Positions 45,123 through 54,720 of a stretch of DNA of 64,000 nucleotides are shown here, piece by piece. The notes below the pieces were generated by a model. That model saw only the letters and a list, made by a program, of their open reading frames with translations, was not told the DNA's origin and did no database searches. The stretch comes from Burkholderiaceae bacterium. Its GTDB lineage: Bacteria > Pseudomonadota > Gammaproteobacteria > Burkholderiales > Burkholderiaceae. The stretch is from assembly GCA_023266335.1 (NCBI GenBank), contig JAHFQJ010000007.1:1-64000 (forward strand). Direction: 5' to 3'. The translations under genes were made by a program, and so were the position numbers. Every line of letters begins with the position of its first letter. Positions within the stretch are counted from its first letter, which is position 1.

Positions 45123-47056
45123 AAATTAGTAATATCTACAGCGATAGATGCAGACCTTGGCGTTTTAGCAGTTGTATTTTTTTTATTTCTTGGCCATGAA
45201 CTTATATAAAATGGATTTCTTGCAATAAAATCATTTTGACTTTGCCCTGGTGATACTGGTAGGCTAAAAGCGTATGCATCGCTTTCACCTGGATGCTGAA
45301 TATTTAAAAATAAAGTTTGATAATTATTATCAAAGCAAATTCCGGATATTTCACAGCCTTTCACCCCAACCATAAAACGTTTAATTTCATGAGTATCAGT
45401 GTCAACACACAATAATTGATTGTTGCCATGATTAGCAAATTCACCTGTATTACTAATATTGCCGTCTGTTGCAATCCATAATCGTCCTTGATTATCAAAG
45501 GCAAGGCAATCTGGGCTGTTAAATAAAATTTTATCTTGACTCCCACCTTGTTCTATATTTCCTGCTAATAAAAATATATCCCAATTAAATTTATGCATAC
45601 CATAAGAAATATGTTCTAAATCATCTTTCCATCTAACAATATGTCCAAATTTATTTTGTGGTCTTGGATTTGCTAAATTGATTTTTTTACGTGATGTGTT
45701 ATTGGTTAAGCTTACATAAGCATGCTTGGTAATGCGATTGATTGTTATCCATTCAGGTCTATCCATATCAGTAGCACTAACTAAATCTGCAGCAAAACGG
45801 GTAAATATTTGAATATCTTCTTGTGATTTTATATATAAATTATCTGGATTATTAATATATCTTTCATCATAGACTAATGGTATCCATTCTCCTTGATTGT
45901 TAGCAGTAAATTTTGCCGCAAATAAAGTGCCTTCAGTTAATAATAGGCTATTTTTTTTACCATCTTTTTCTTTATAAACATTTTTTGAAATATATTTATA
46001 AATATATTCTCCTTGTTCATCATCTCCCATGTATGCAATTAAAGGCTTACCTTCTTGTGCTTGTTGTATAGCAATATTTTCATGTTTAAACCGTCCTAGC
46101 GCTGTATGTTTAATTGGTATAAAATTTTTGTCGTAAGGATCGATTTCAACCACCCAGCCAAAAGAATGGAAGTCATTCGGATTTTTGGCAATATCAAATC
46201 TTTCATCAAATTTATGCCAGTTCACTTTATATCCCTCTTTGGTTACTCCATAACGTTTTTGTATTTGGTTGGGAATAAATTCTTGATTATCTGTGGTAAA
46301 ATAACCGCTAAAATTTTCTTCGCACGTTAAATAAGTTCCCCAAGGAGTTTTACCATTCGCACAATTTGCAAATGTTCCTTTGGTTTTATGCCCTGTTTTA
46401 TCATATGTATTTTGTAAATATTTAGAGCCTGCAGCAATGCCGCTGAATTTCATTTCACTAGATAAATGATAGCGCTTATTGTATGGGGAATTAAGATTAA
46501 CTTCCCACATATTTGTAGTTTTATTGTGTTCAATTCCTACAATTGAAACGCCTAACGAGGCTTGTGCCTTTTTAACTTTTTCGGCTGTCCATTCTTGTAA
46601 ATAATCTTTACCTGGGTAATTTTTACCTACACTAAATAAATATTCATAATTATTATATTCATGATTAATAGCTAAAATGCCAATATGGTCAATATTTGCA
46701 TTTAAGTTTACATCTTTTATATGTTTTTCCACATGAAAAAATGACATGCCGTCATGATTTTCTCCAATTTGTAATAGCTGTGCATCGCTCGTATTTTCGC
46801 CGTATGAAAAATTAGGGCTATGAGGAAAAAGCTTATCCCCCCATGCACAGACTACATTATAATTAAACCCCTGAGGCAGAGTTATTTCATCTGTAGTATC
46901 TGTTTGTATAGATTGAAAATTTAATAATTCTTTATTTTTATCATCAGAATTTTTTGAGCTGTTTTTCTGTTTATCCATCAATTTGGTTGGATTTAAAAAA
47001 GCTATTAAACCAGCTAAACCTGTAGCTTTTAAGAATGAACGGCGTAAGTTATGCAT
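45119..47056 (-). CDS. phoX: PhoX-family phosphatase with Tat signal
   Basis: A 645-residue DUF839/PhoX beta-propeller protein, in known cases a calcium- and iron-dependent alkaline phosphatase in the periplasm. The twin-arginine signal RRSFLKATGLAGLIAFL is at residues 5-21. Family segments include CANGKTPWGTYLTCEENFSG near 232-251, FGWVVEIDPYD near 299-309 and SPDCLAFDNQGRLWIATDGN near 524-543. Normal length. Whether this member is a true phosphatase cannot be told by eye. Coupled to the DUF1345 gene by a 4-nt overlap. Confidence 0.87.
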   Translation of the reverse strand: MHNLRRSFLKATGLAGLIAFLNPTKLMDKQKNSSKNSDDKNKELLNFQSIQTDTTDEITLPQGFNYNVVCAWGDKLFPHSPNFSYGENTSDAQLLQIGENHDGMSFFHVEKHIKDVNLNANIDHIGILAINHEYNNYEYLFSVGKNYPGKDYLQEWTAEKVKKAQASLGVSIVGIEHNKTTNMWEVNLNSPYNKRYHLSSEMKFSGIAAGSKYLQNTYDKTGHKTKGTFANCANGKTPWGTYLTCEENFSGYFTTDNQEFIPNQIQKRYGVTKEGYKVNWHKFDERFDIAKNPNDFHSFGWVVEIDPYDKNFIPIKHTALGRFKHENIAIQQAQEGKPLIAYMGDDEQGEYIYKYISKNVYKEKDGKKNSLLLTEGTLFAAKFTANNQGEWIPLVYDERYINNPDNLYIKSQEDIQIFTRFAADLVSATDMDRPEWITINRITKHAYVSLTNNTSRKKINLANPRPQNKFGHIVRWKDDLEHISYGMHKFNWDIFLLAGNIEQGGSQDKILFNSPDCLAFDNQGRLWIATDGNISNTGEFANHGNNQLLCVDTDTHEIKRFMVGVKGCEISGICFDNNYQTLFLNIQHPGESDAYAFSLPVSPGQSQNDFIARNPFYISSWPRNKKNTTAKTPRSASIAVDITNL

Positions 47057-47106
47057 ATAAATTTTACCTTTTATTTAGATTAAATTCAAATGGAACAAGA
47101 GTTATA

Positions 47107-49011
47107 TTAGTTAATAATAATTTTTGCACCTAGATTAATAAATTCCATTACCCATTTATCCTGATAAGCTTTTTCTATTTGCTGTTTTTGATAATTGGCT
47201 TTTTCATCTTGTTCTTGCTTAAATAAGGTTTTATGATTTATTTCTTCGTCTAATTTTTCAGCATCAGATTTAGATACTTGAGAAGAAATATTATGTATGT
47301 TTTGATTATTACTAATGATACTTAAATTAATCTTACGGTTTAAAAATTCACCAATAATAGTCTCAAGTTTTGAAACAGCATTTTTCATAACACTAGTATC
47401 AAACTCACAATTGAGAATAATTGATTTTCCATTATCTTGTTTTAATATACTTTGTTTTGCAATCTGCAAAGCTAAACCGTCTAAATTTAATTGAGGAATT
47501 ATATCTAGCCAATCTTTATTATTAATTTGAGGTAAATTATTCAACTCCAAATTTAATGCTCCATTATCGGTTGATATAACTTCTTGGCTGGTGCTGTTTG
47601 CCAAATTGATAGAGTTTAAATTGTTATCAATATTTGCAAGCTCAGGCTTAGATTTATTTTCTAAATCAGGTGTATTAGAAATATTATGAACCTTAGCTTT
47701 AACCTCAATTTTTTCGCTTTTGTTCTCGTTTTCATTTTGTATTAAATTAATTTTATGCTCAAATTCATCTTTATCTCTATTATTTTGATTTATATTAGAA
47801 TTTGGAATATTTGATATACTCGAGACTATAGGTTTTACATTAGATGATTTATCAATATTGATGGCGGTCGCATTATTTTTTACATTTGATATATCATTAT
47901 TAATTATGTTAATCGCCTTATTTTTATCAAGCGGCATATTAAAATGCATCATGCGTATGCATAGCATATTTAAAGCTATTTCCGGCGGACAAAAATTGAG
48001 TTCTTGTTTAGTTTTAATCGCCATTTGATAATATATTTGAATATTTTCAGCATTTATTAATTTGGCTAACTGTTTAATTTCGTTTAGATAATTTGTATCA
48101 ATAATTGCTGTTTCTAAACATTGAATAATTGCAATATTCTGCAGATGAACAATTAAATTATCTAAAAATTTATCTGCGTTTTGAATATTTTCTAGTAGTG
48201 ATAAACAATCCGGCATATTATTATTTGCTAGATTAATCAATAATTTAATGGGTAAATCATCATCTAATAAACCCAGCATTTGTTTTGTTTCATCAGCTGT
48301 AACATTTCCATGCCCTAAAGCAATTGCTTGATCGGTTATGGATAATGCATCTCTCATACTTCCATACGCTGCTTTTGCAATATAATTTAGTGCATTTTCT
48401 TCAAAAAGAATATTTTCATTTTGTAATATTTGCTTGAGGTAATTTATGATAATATTACTAGGCACTGGTCTTAAATGAAACTGTAAACACCTTGATAAAA
48501 CCGTCATTGGTATTTTATGTGCATCTGTGGTAGCTAAAATAAACTTAACATGTTCAGGCGGTTCTTCTAAAGTTTTAAGCATAGCGTTAAAAGCATGATT
48601 GCTTAACATATGCACTTCATCAATCATAAAAATTTTAAAGCGCCCTTGAGAAGGTTGATAACCTGCATTTTCGAGAAGTTTACTTATTTCTTCTACACCT
48701 CTGTTACTTGCTGCATCTAATTCTATATAATCTATATATTGTGCATTCTGAATTGAAATGCAGTTATTGCATATTCCGCAAGGAGTTGAGCTTATTCCTT
48801 TATCACAGCTTAAAGCTTTTGCCAAGAGTCTGGACAAAGTTGTTTTGCCAACACCGCGGGTTCCTGTAAATAAATAAGCATGATGAAGGCGGTTTGTATC
48901 GAGCGCATTCGATAAAGCTTTTACTACTATATCCTGCCCTGCTGTTTGAGCAAAAGTTTGAGGACGCCATTTACGGGCTAAGGCTTGTATTTGAATATTA
49001 TTATTCTGCAT
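47107..49011 (-). CDS. dnaX: DNA polymerase III subunits gamma and tau
   Basis: Clamp-loader ATPase of the replisome. The 634-residue protein has LARKWRPQTFAQTAGQ at 11-26, Walker A GTRGVGKT at 50-57, zinc cysteines 69, 78, 81 and 84, the DEVH box in FMIDEVHMLS near 125-134 and the SRC motif in VLSRCLQFHLRP near 173-184. Residues 390-520 are a low-complexity Asn/Ile/Ser-rich linker, and the C-terminus is the tau region. The common partners ybaB and recR do not follow it. Confidence 0.94.
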   Translation of the reverse strand: MQNNNIQIQALARKWRPQTFAQTAGQDIVVKALSNALDTNRLHHAYLFTGTRGVGKTTLSRLLAKALSCDKGISSTPCGICNNCISIQNAQYIDYIELDAASNRGVEEISKLLENAGYQPSQGRFKIFMIDEVHMLSNHAFNAMLKTLEEPPEHVKFILATTDAHKIPMTVLSRCLQFHLRPVPSNIIINYLKQILQNENILFEENALNYIAKAAYGSMRDALSITDQAIALGHGNVTADETKQMLGLLDDDLPIKLLINLANNNMPDCLSLLENIQNADKFLDNLIVHLQNIAIIQCLETAIIDTNYLNEIKQLAKLINAENIQIYYQMAIKTKQELNFCPPEIALNMLCIRMMHFNMPLDKNKAINIINNDISNVKNNATAINIDKSSNVKPIVSSISNIPNSNINQNNRDKDEFEHKINLIQNENENKSEKIEVKAKVHNISNTPDLENKSKPELANIDNNLNSINLANSTSQEVISTDNGALNLELNNLPQINNKDWLDIIPQLNLDGLALQIAKQSILKQDNGKSIILNCEFDTSVMKNAVSKLETIIGEFLNRKINLSIISNNQNIHNISSQVSKSDAEKLDEEINHKTLFKQEQDEKANYQKQQIEKAYQDKWVMEFINLGAKIIIN

Positions 49012-49116
49012 ATTAGAATTATTTAAATATAATCAAAGTATATCAAACGTAAGATAATTTAGTATATAGTGATATTCAATAATATAAGATATAGAAGCTA
49101 GTGATTTTATATAAAC

Positions 49117-49571
49117 AAAGAAATATTTGTTGTATTTTATTTTTTAAGATTTGTAATTTATGTTTAGAACTTATACAATTTGCATATGTTTCTAATATTA
49201 CAATTATAAATCATGACTAGATTAAGTGAATCCGAGAAATCCTGTATACGGATGTTTTGTATGCTTGGTACCAGTGCCGTTGTTGGTGGCATTTCTGCAA
49301 CTCAAGCGGCTGCACTTAGTAATTTGACTGGTATGCCGCCAAGTTGGAGTGATACCATTCCGCGAATGATTATTGCTATGGGTACCTCATCCATTGCTGC
49401 AGTTTCCCTTGCTGAAGTCTTAATAGATACATACGAAAAGCTGACAGGCAATTAGCTAAAATAAGAGTAAATATTATTAATGCCTTTTAACTTGCATTTC
49501 AAAATAATAAGCTTAATGTAAATCCAATTGAGATAAGTATTGCCAATAAGTTTTAGATTTTTTATCTTGCT
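49117..49571 (+). repeat. Tandem repeat unit 1 of three (about 455 bp each)
   Basis: AAAGAAATATTTGTTGTATT starts at 49117, again at 49572 and again at 50029, so each unit is 455-457 bp. Units carry the same AT-rich upstream region, a small gene (49213, 49668, 50113) and a matching downstream segment (CTGACAGGCAATTAGCTAAA after genes 1 and 2). The non-coding parts are nearly identical between units 1 and 2, while the coding parts have diverged strongly. Confidence 0.85.
49213..49455 (+). CDS. Small two-helix membrane protein, tandem paralogue 1
   Basis: An 80-residue protein with two hydrophobic Gly/Ala-rich helices (about 13-32 and 48-70) joined by a loop with NLTGMPPSWSD. It starts MTRLSESEK and ends YEKLTGN. 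The LSG/LTG-x-P-x-x-W loop and the charged first ten residues are shared by the next two genes. No signal peptide. It could be a holin-like, bacteriocin-like or membrane-inserting protein; no family is recognised. Confidence 0.65.
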   Translation: MTRLSESEKSCIRMFCMLGTSAVVGGISATQAAALSNLTGMPPSWSDTIPRMIIAMGTSSIAAVSLAEVLIDTYEKLTGN

Positions 49572-49667
49572 AAAGAAATATTTGTTGTATTTTATTTTTT
49601 AAGATTTGTAATTTATATTTATAACTTATATAATCTGCACATGTTTCTAATATTACAATTATAAATC

Positions 49668-49913
49668 ATGACTAGATTGACTCCTGCCCAGAAAGACTAT
49701 GTAATAGATGCTTGCACGGTTGCTGTTACTGCTGTTGCTGCTGTGTCTATTGTTAAGGCTATTGAAAAATTGAATAATTTGAGTGGTGATCTGCCAAAAG
49801 ATTGGAACGATAAAATGGCTGCAGTAATTCCAGCTGCATATATTGGAGTGAATGGCGGGGAGGCTATTGCTCAATTCCTAATAAGCAAATATGAAAATCT
49901 GACAGGCAATTAG
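49668..49913 (+). CDS. Small two-helix membrane protein, tandem paralogue 2
   Basis: An 81-residue paralogue: MTRLTPAQKDYVIDACTVAV at the start, loop NLSGDLPKDWND, second helix MAAVIPAAYIGVNGGEAIAQ and the same ending YENLTGN as copy 1. The non-coding flanks are almost identical to those of copy 1, whereas the protein has changed at most positions, which suggests diversifying selection or recombination. Confidence 0.65.
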   Translation: MTRLTPAQKDYVIDACTVAVTAVAAVSIVKAIEKLNNLSGDLPKDWNDKMAAVIPAAYIGVNGGEAIAQFLISKYENLTGN

Positions 49914-50112
49914 CTAAATAAGAGTAAATATTATTAATGCATTTTAACTTGCATTTCAAAACAATAAGCTTAATGTAAATCCAATTGAGATAAGTATAGC
50001 CAATAAGTTTTGGATTTTTTATATTGCCAAAGAAATATTTGTTGTATTTTATTCTTTAAAATTTTGCATTTGAGGTTTTTAATGATATTATTTTGTTATT
50101 TTCAACTTTTAG

Positions 50113-50370
50113 ATGTTAAAGAATATGCCAACATTAACAACCAGTCAAAAGAATACTATCGCAAAATATTGTACTGGAGCAAGTACAGGTCTCATAGTAG
50201 AAACATTGGCAGTGGGCTTATCTAGGCTATCAGGTATGCCGGAAGGATGGGTAAAGTTTGTTGGTGTTTCCTCAACTGCGGCAGGTGCAGCTGCCGGAAT
50301 GGTGATTGCTGATTATGTGCAAAATTTATCTCGTGAATACGAGGCTTACCAGCAGAAGAAGAACGATTAA
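50113..50370 (+). CDS. Small two-helix membrane protein, tandem paralogue 3
   Basis: An 85-residue paralogue. The likely start is the ATG at 50125 (MPTLTTSQKNTIAKYCTGAS), which aligns with the starts of copies 1 and 2 and shortens the product to 81 residues; upstream flank similarity is weaker than between copies 1 and 2. Loop RLSGMPEGWVK, second helix SSTAAGAAAGMVIADYV, then a divergent charged tail YEAYQQKKND. Its end overlaps the convergent SPFH gene by 4 nt. Confidence 0.6.
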   Translation: MLKNMPTLTTSQKNTIAKYCTGASTGLIVETLAVGLSRLSGMPEGWVKFVGVSSTAAGAAAGMVIADYVQNLSREYEAYQQKKND

Positions 50371-51275
50371 TTTTGCTTTTTAACTATCTGCATTGCACTA
50401 GCTAATAAAGAACTCATATCGCCCAAATTAGCCGGCACAATTAAAGTGTTATTAGTTTTAGCTAATTGGCTAAATGCTGCAACAAATTGCTCTGCTACTT
50501 TTAAATTGATAGCTTCAATTCCGCCTCGTGTGTTTATCGCTTCGCCCACCATGGCAATAGCTTTAGCATTAGCTTGTGCCACCGCCAAAATTGCTTCAGC
50601 TTCAGCAGCAGCTCTATTGATAGTGGCTTGTTTATCTCCTTCTGATTTAGCAATAGCACTTAATTTTGCGGCATTAGCTAAATTAATTTGCTCTTGCTGC
50701 CTACCTTCAGATTGAGCGATTAAAGCACGCTTTTCACGCTCTGCAGTAATTTGCGACTGCATGGCATGCAATATTTCATTTGGCGGAGTTAAATCTTTAA
50801 TTTCATAACGTAAAACTTTTACTCCCCAATTTAAGGCGGCTTCATCTAAAGAAGAAACAATACTATGATTAATAAAATTTCTTTCTTCAAACGTGCGGTC
50901 TAATTCCATTTTACCAATTACTGAACGTAAGGTAGTTTGTGATAATTGAGTAATTGCTAAAATATAATTACTTGAGCCATAAGAAGCTAATTTTGCATCT
51001 GTTATTTGAAAATATAGTACCCCGCCAACTTGAAGCTGTGTATTATCTTTAGTAATACAAATTTGGCTTGGAACATCTAAAGGTATTTCGGTTAAGTTAT
51101 GCTTATATGCAATTCTATCAATAAATGGAATTACCACATTTAAACCAGGCTGTAGCGTGGTATGATATTTGCCCAGTCTTTCCAGCACCCATGCATGTTG
51201 TTGAGGTACAACCTTCACAGTTTTTGCAATCAGCACAATAATACCGATTAAAATTATCATAGCAACTGTATTCAT
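50367..51275 (-). CDS. qmcA: SPFH/Band 7 (slipin/stomatin-like) membrane protein, QmcA-type
   Basis: A 302-residue protein with one N-terminal membrane helix (about 3-20) and a Band 7 domain: VVPQQHAWVLERLGKYHTTL near 22-41, GVLYFQITDAKLASYGSSNY near 85-104 and the EREKRALIAQSEGRQQEQIN coiled region near 179-198. The C-terminal GGIEAINLKVAEQFVAAF is also typical. SPFH proteins form membrane microdomain scaffolds linked to FtsH quality control. The nfeD partner gene often next to it is absent. Confidence 0.9.
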   Translation of the reverse strand: MNTVAMIILIGIIVLIAKTVKVVPQQHAWVLERLGKYHTTLQPGLNVVIPFIDRIAYKHNLTEIPLDVPSQICITKDNTQLQVGGVLYFQITDAKLASYGSSNYILAITQLSQTTLRSVIGKMELDRTFEERNFINHSIVSSLDEAALNWGVKVLRYEIKDLTPPNEILHAMQSQITAEREKRALIAQSEGRQQEQINLANAAKLSAIAKSEGDKQATINRAAAEAEAILAVAQANAKAIAMVGEAINTRGGIEAINLKVAEQFVAAFSQLAKTNNTLIVPANLGDMSSLLASAMQIVKKQN

Positions 51276-51311
51276 AGTCTTCCTTAATTCATTTAATTTA
51301 AAAACATTTTA

Positions 51312-51456
51312 TATACTAATTAGATTTAAATTTGCGAACTTCATTGTTGTCAAAATTGCTGTTCGCAGGCTCATGGCTTCCTCAATGTAATAATATGTGC
51401 AGGGTCTCATAATTTATTTCTGCCACCTTGGCACAAAATAAACTACTATTAGTATA
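51312..51456 (+). repeat. Dispersed intergenic element, family A, copy 3
   Basis: A 145-bp copy in the same orientation as copy 1: TATACTAATTAGATTTAAAT, TTTGCGAACTTCATTGTTGT, GTTCGCAGGCTCATGGCTTC, ending ATTAGTATA. It fills much of the 346-bp gap between qmcA and the TPR gene; the rest (51457-51621) is AT-rich upstream DNA of the TPR gene. Confidence 0.8.
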
Positions 51457-51621
51457 GAATAGCTATTTATAGTAACTATCCATCATATTACTACATAATT
51501 GTGTTTTAATCTTTGTTTTTTCAAAAATAGCTTAAATATATGTTTTAAATACTGCAGTTTACTTTTATACATATAATATTTTTGCTACAATGTTTATATA
51601 TTATTTTAATGAAAGATTATT

Positions 51622-52842
51622 ATGTTTAAATATAAACTACAGAAGTTGTTTTTTTACAGCATATTGAGTATCAGTTTATCCCATAGTTATAGAGTTATGG
51701 CTCAAGAAGCTAATTCTGCATCTACTCAAATATCGGGTTTAATCAATGCTGGACAATTTGAGCAAGCTTTATCAGTTATAGAAAATGAATTAAAAAATAA
51801 TCCCAAAGATCCGTTATTAAGATTTCAGCATGGTATATCTTTAGCTGGTTTAGGTAAAAATGATGATGCAATTATTGATTTTACACGCTTAACTGAAGAA
51901 TATCCTCAATTACCGGAACCGTATAATAATTTAGCTGTTATATATGCATATAAAAATCAGCTTGATAAATCAAGGGCGGCGCTTGAATTAGCAGTCAAAG
52001 CTAATCCTAATTACGTAGCGGCTCATGATAATTTAGGTGATATATACACTAAACTTGCTGCTAGTCATTATGAAAAGGCGGCTGGCTTAGATAGCAAAAA
52101 TGAATCAGCTAAATCTAAATTGAATATGCTGTCTGCAATTGCAAACTTACCTATTGGTTCTAAACAGGTATATAATTCAGGCATTTCTCAAAGTTCTCAA
52201 ACAAAGCCGGCTTTTTCATTTAAATCAGACGCTGCATCTGCAAACTCTATAAATAAGAATGCTGCTTCTAAACAAGAGCAATCCAAAGCTGAAAAATTAG
52301 AAAAATCAAAAGCCGAAAAAGAACTAAAAGAAAAACTTAAAGCTGAAAAGGCTACTGAAAAAGCTGAAAAGGTCCAAAAAGAGAAACATAAAAAAGAAAC
52401 AGAAAAAGCAGCAGTAACAGAAAAAGAAAATAAACCATTACCAGCTCCGTCTAAAGAAAAAGAAGCAAAACCGGAAAAACAGACTGCAGCAGCTTCTAAT
52501 CCGGCAGAAGAGCAGGAAGTAATTAAAGCAGTAAATGCTTGGGCAGGTGCCTGGAGCAGCAAAAATGTTGATTCTTACTTAGGTCATTATGCAGGCAATT
52601 TTAAACCTTCAGACGGTTCAAGCCGTGCGAATTGGGAGGCTGGCAGAAAATCTAGAATTGGGGATAAAGGCAATATTGATGTGAGCGTATCTGAAACTAA
52701 AGTTGCTATTTCTGGAGATACGGCGACGGTAAACTTTAGGCAAGTGTATAAATCAGATAAATTACACGATACAAGTCAAAAAACTTTAATCATGACTAAA
52801 GTTAACGGAAAATGGCAAATTAAACAAGAAAAGGGCAATTAG
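51622..52842 (+). CDS. Exported TPR protein with C-terminal NTF2-like (Cds6-type) domain
   Basis: A 406-residue protein with a Sec signal peptide (about 1-29, ending VMA/Q). TPR repeats span about 34-170, including QFEQALSVIENELKNNPKDP and LPEPYNNLAVIYAYKNQLDK. A Lys/Glu/Ala-rich linker covers about 200-290. The C-terminal domain AVNAWAGAWSSKNVDSYLGH and on to GKWQIKQEKGN is the NTF2-like fold found with TPRs in betaproteobacterial periplasmic proteins, often with an L,D-transpeptidase domain. No transpeptidase is present here. It probably has a cell-envelope role. Confidence 0.8.
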   Translation: MFKYKLQKLFFYSILSISLSHSYRVMAQEANSASTQISGLINAGQFEQALSVIENELKNNPKDPLLRFQHGISLAGLGKNDDAIIDFTRLTEEYPQLPEPYNNLAVIYAYKNQLDKSRAALELAVKANPNYVAAHDNLGDIYTKLAASHYEKAAGLDSKNESAKSKLNMLSAIANLPIGSKQVYNSGISQSSQTKPAFSFKSDAASANSINKNAASKQEQSKAEKLEKSKAEKELKEKLKAEKATEKAEKVQKEKHKKETEKAAVTEKENKPLPAPSKEKEAKPEKQTAAASNPAEEQEVIKAVNAWAGAWSSKNVDSYLGHYAGNFKPSDGSSRANWEAGRKSRIGDKGNIDVSVSETKVAISGDTATVNFRQVYKSDKLHDTSQKTLIMTKVNGKWQIKQEKGN

Positions 52843-52962
52843 TTTAACACTGGATAAGGAACAGAAGCACAGCAGAAAATAAGCTGTGGCTGTTTATAGG
52901 TTATAATTTTATTCGTACCTGTACGCAGGCGGTATCCGAATTACAGCCGACGCTGTACCGAA

Positions 52963-53229
52963 TTATTTATCTGGTCTAAGTGCTGCTTGTTCACGTTTTT
53001 TAATACAAAATTTTATATAATCATTTAGCCATCCATGCTTTTTACATAAATATGCTCTAGATTTTTTGATATTATCAAGTGCTGTATAGTTAACATCATT
53101 TTTTATATATCCATCTTTTTGGAAAGCAGCCAGCGATGAATTTAATATAGAAAAAAGGGTTGTATTTCTAACATTACATCCTTTAAAGATGCAGTATTTA
53201 GATTTTAAATGCATAGATGTTGAAAACAT
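52963..53229 (-). CDS. Small hypothetical protein
   Basis: An 88-residue basic protein (MFSTSMHLKSKYCIFKGCNV at the start) with several Lys and Tyr residues and four cysteines. The middle AAFQKDGYIKNDVNYTALDN and the end FCIKKREQAALRPDK do not match a known family. The strand assignment rests only on the open frame. It could be a fragment of a larger decayed gene. Confidence 0.35.
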   Translation of the reverse strand: MFSTSMHLKSKYCIFKGCNVRNTTLFSILNSSLAAFQKDGYIKNDVNYTALDNIKKSRAYLCKKHGWLNDYIKFCIKKREQAALRPDK

Positions 53230-53348
53230 AATATTTTATATATTTACCCCCGCTTGAATTTACGTCTGCATGGCTGTTATAATTCCAGCCTTTTGACTTG
53301 TGCCTTTTGCTAAATTCAATTGAGATGAATATAGAATATAAAATTTAA

Positions 53349-53444
53349 TTATAGGATATTATTTAATATTTTATAAGGTAATATTTTATTAAAAATATTA
53401 GTCGTAATTCAGAATACCTTATGACTATCTTATATATCCTATAA
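53349..53444. repeat. Long imperfect inverted repeat in a gene-poor stretch
   Basis: TTATAGGATAT (53349-53359) pairs exactly with ATATCCTATAA (53434-53444), and inside it ATAAGGTA (53373-53380) pairs with TACCTTAT (53415-53422). The two stems are nearly in register, forming a long hairpin of about 96 nt. The stretch 53230-53568 holds no gene; a short CCTGCGAGGGTAGG-like palindrome lies near 53523. It may be a MITE-like remnant or a structured RNA. Confidence 0.5.
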
Positions 53445-53568
53445 TAATCAGGGAATTGCCAACTAATTTGCATCATTAATCATGATAATGCATAAAGCCT
53501 GCTGTTAAAACATCTGTCATGCCTGCGAGGGTAGGTATCATTAGCTTTTTAGTTACTTGTTTCTTTTT

Positions 53569-54651
53569 TTAGCCATTTTCAGATAATTGAGCTAATTGCT
53601 CTGCCTGATATTCTATAACAAGAGCATCGATTAAATCTGTAATATCGCCATCCATCATTGCATCAATTTTATATAAAGTTAAATTAATTCGGTGGTCTGT
53701 AATGCGTCCTTGAGGGAAGTTATAGGTACGGATACGGTCAGAGCGGTCGCCGCTTCCAACTAATCCCTTACGTAGCGATGCTTCTTTACTTTGTTGTTCA
53801 GCAATTTGAGCATTTTTTAGCCGAGTGGCTAAAACCTTCATTGCCTTATCACGGTTTTTATGCTGGCTGCGGTCATCTTGGCATTCTACTACTACACCAG
53901 TCGGGATATGAGTAATACGAACTGCTGAATCTGTTTTATTTATATGCTGTCCGCCAGCTCCGCTTGCTCTAAAGGTATCAATGCGTAAATCTGCAGGATT
54001 AATAGCAATATCTTCCAGCTCATCTGCTTCCGGCATTACAGCTACTGTACATGCTGATGTATGAATTCTGCCCTGAGTTTCAGTATTCGGTACGCGCTGA
54101 ACACGGTGTCCGCCAGATTCAAATTTTAGACGTGAATATATCTTATCTCCGGCAATACGTATAATAGCTTCTTTATACCCGCCGACTTCAGCTGTACTTT
54201 CATTCATGATTTCTACTTGCCAGTTCTGCCTTTCTGCATAGCGCATATACATACGCATTAAATCACCTGCAAATAATGCAGATTCATCACCGCCGGTACC
54301 TGCTCTAACTTCAAGAATTACGTTTTTTTCATCATTAGGGTCTTGGGGTAAAAGAAGTTTTTGTAAAGTTAAATCTAATTCTTCTAATTTTTGTTTGCAG
54401 TTACTTAATTCTTCTTGTCCTAAATCTTTTAAATCTGCATCATTTAGCATTTCTTTTGCTGCTTCTAAGTCGCTGGTTGTGCTTAAATATATTAAATATT
54501 GCTCAACCACGGGTGCTAATTCTGCATTTTCTTTGCTTAATTTACGGTACTGATTCATGTCTTGAGTAACATTAGGGTCAGATAATAATTCAGTTACTTC
54601 TTGTAAGCGTAAATACAGATGTTCTAATTTGGCAAGCAAACTTGGTTTCAT
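53569..54651 (-). CDS. prfA: Peptide chain release factor 1
   Basis: Recognises UAA and UAG in the ribosomal A site and triggers hydrolysis of the peptide. A 360-residue protein with the GGQ motif at residues 233-235 ([18 protein letters not shown]), [20 protein letters not shown] near 180-199 and the C-terminal [11 protein letters not shown]. Standard length. The usual partners hemA and prmC are absent on both sides. Confidence 0.96.
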   Translation of the reverse strand: MKPSLLAKLEHLYLRLQEVTELLSDPNVTQDMNQYRKLSKENAELAPVVEQYLIYLSTTSDLEAAKEMLNDADLKDLGQEELSNCKQKLEELDLTLQKLLLPQDPNDEKNVILEVRAGTGGDESALFAGDLMRMYMRYAERQNWQVEIMNESTAEVGGYKEAIIRIAGDKIYSRLKFESGGHRVQRVPNTETQGRIHTSACTVAVMPEADELEDIAINPADLRIDTFRASGAGGQHINKTDSAVRITHIPTGVVVECQDDRSQHKNRDKAMKVLATRLKNAQIAEQQSKEASLRKGLVGSGDRSDRIRTYNFPQGRITDHRINLTLYKIDAMMDGDITDLIDALVIEYQAEQLAQLSENG

Positions 54652-54720
54652 GTTAGTTGATTTAATATTTAAATAATTTTATATTTTACTATAATTTACC
54701 TGTATTAGGTTAATAGAATA

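Noticed and set aside
47107-49011. Programmed frameshift producing the gamma subunit within dnaX
   Set aside because: No A AAA AAG with a downstream hairpin and early stop was seen at the expected position; A-rich runs exist but are common in this genome.
49117-50370. Regularly spaced repeats considered as a CRISPR array
   Set aside because: Repeat units are about 455 bp with genes inside; there are no 25-40 bp repeats with equal spacers and no cas gene.
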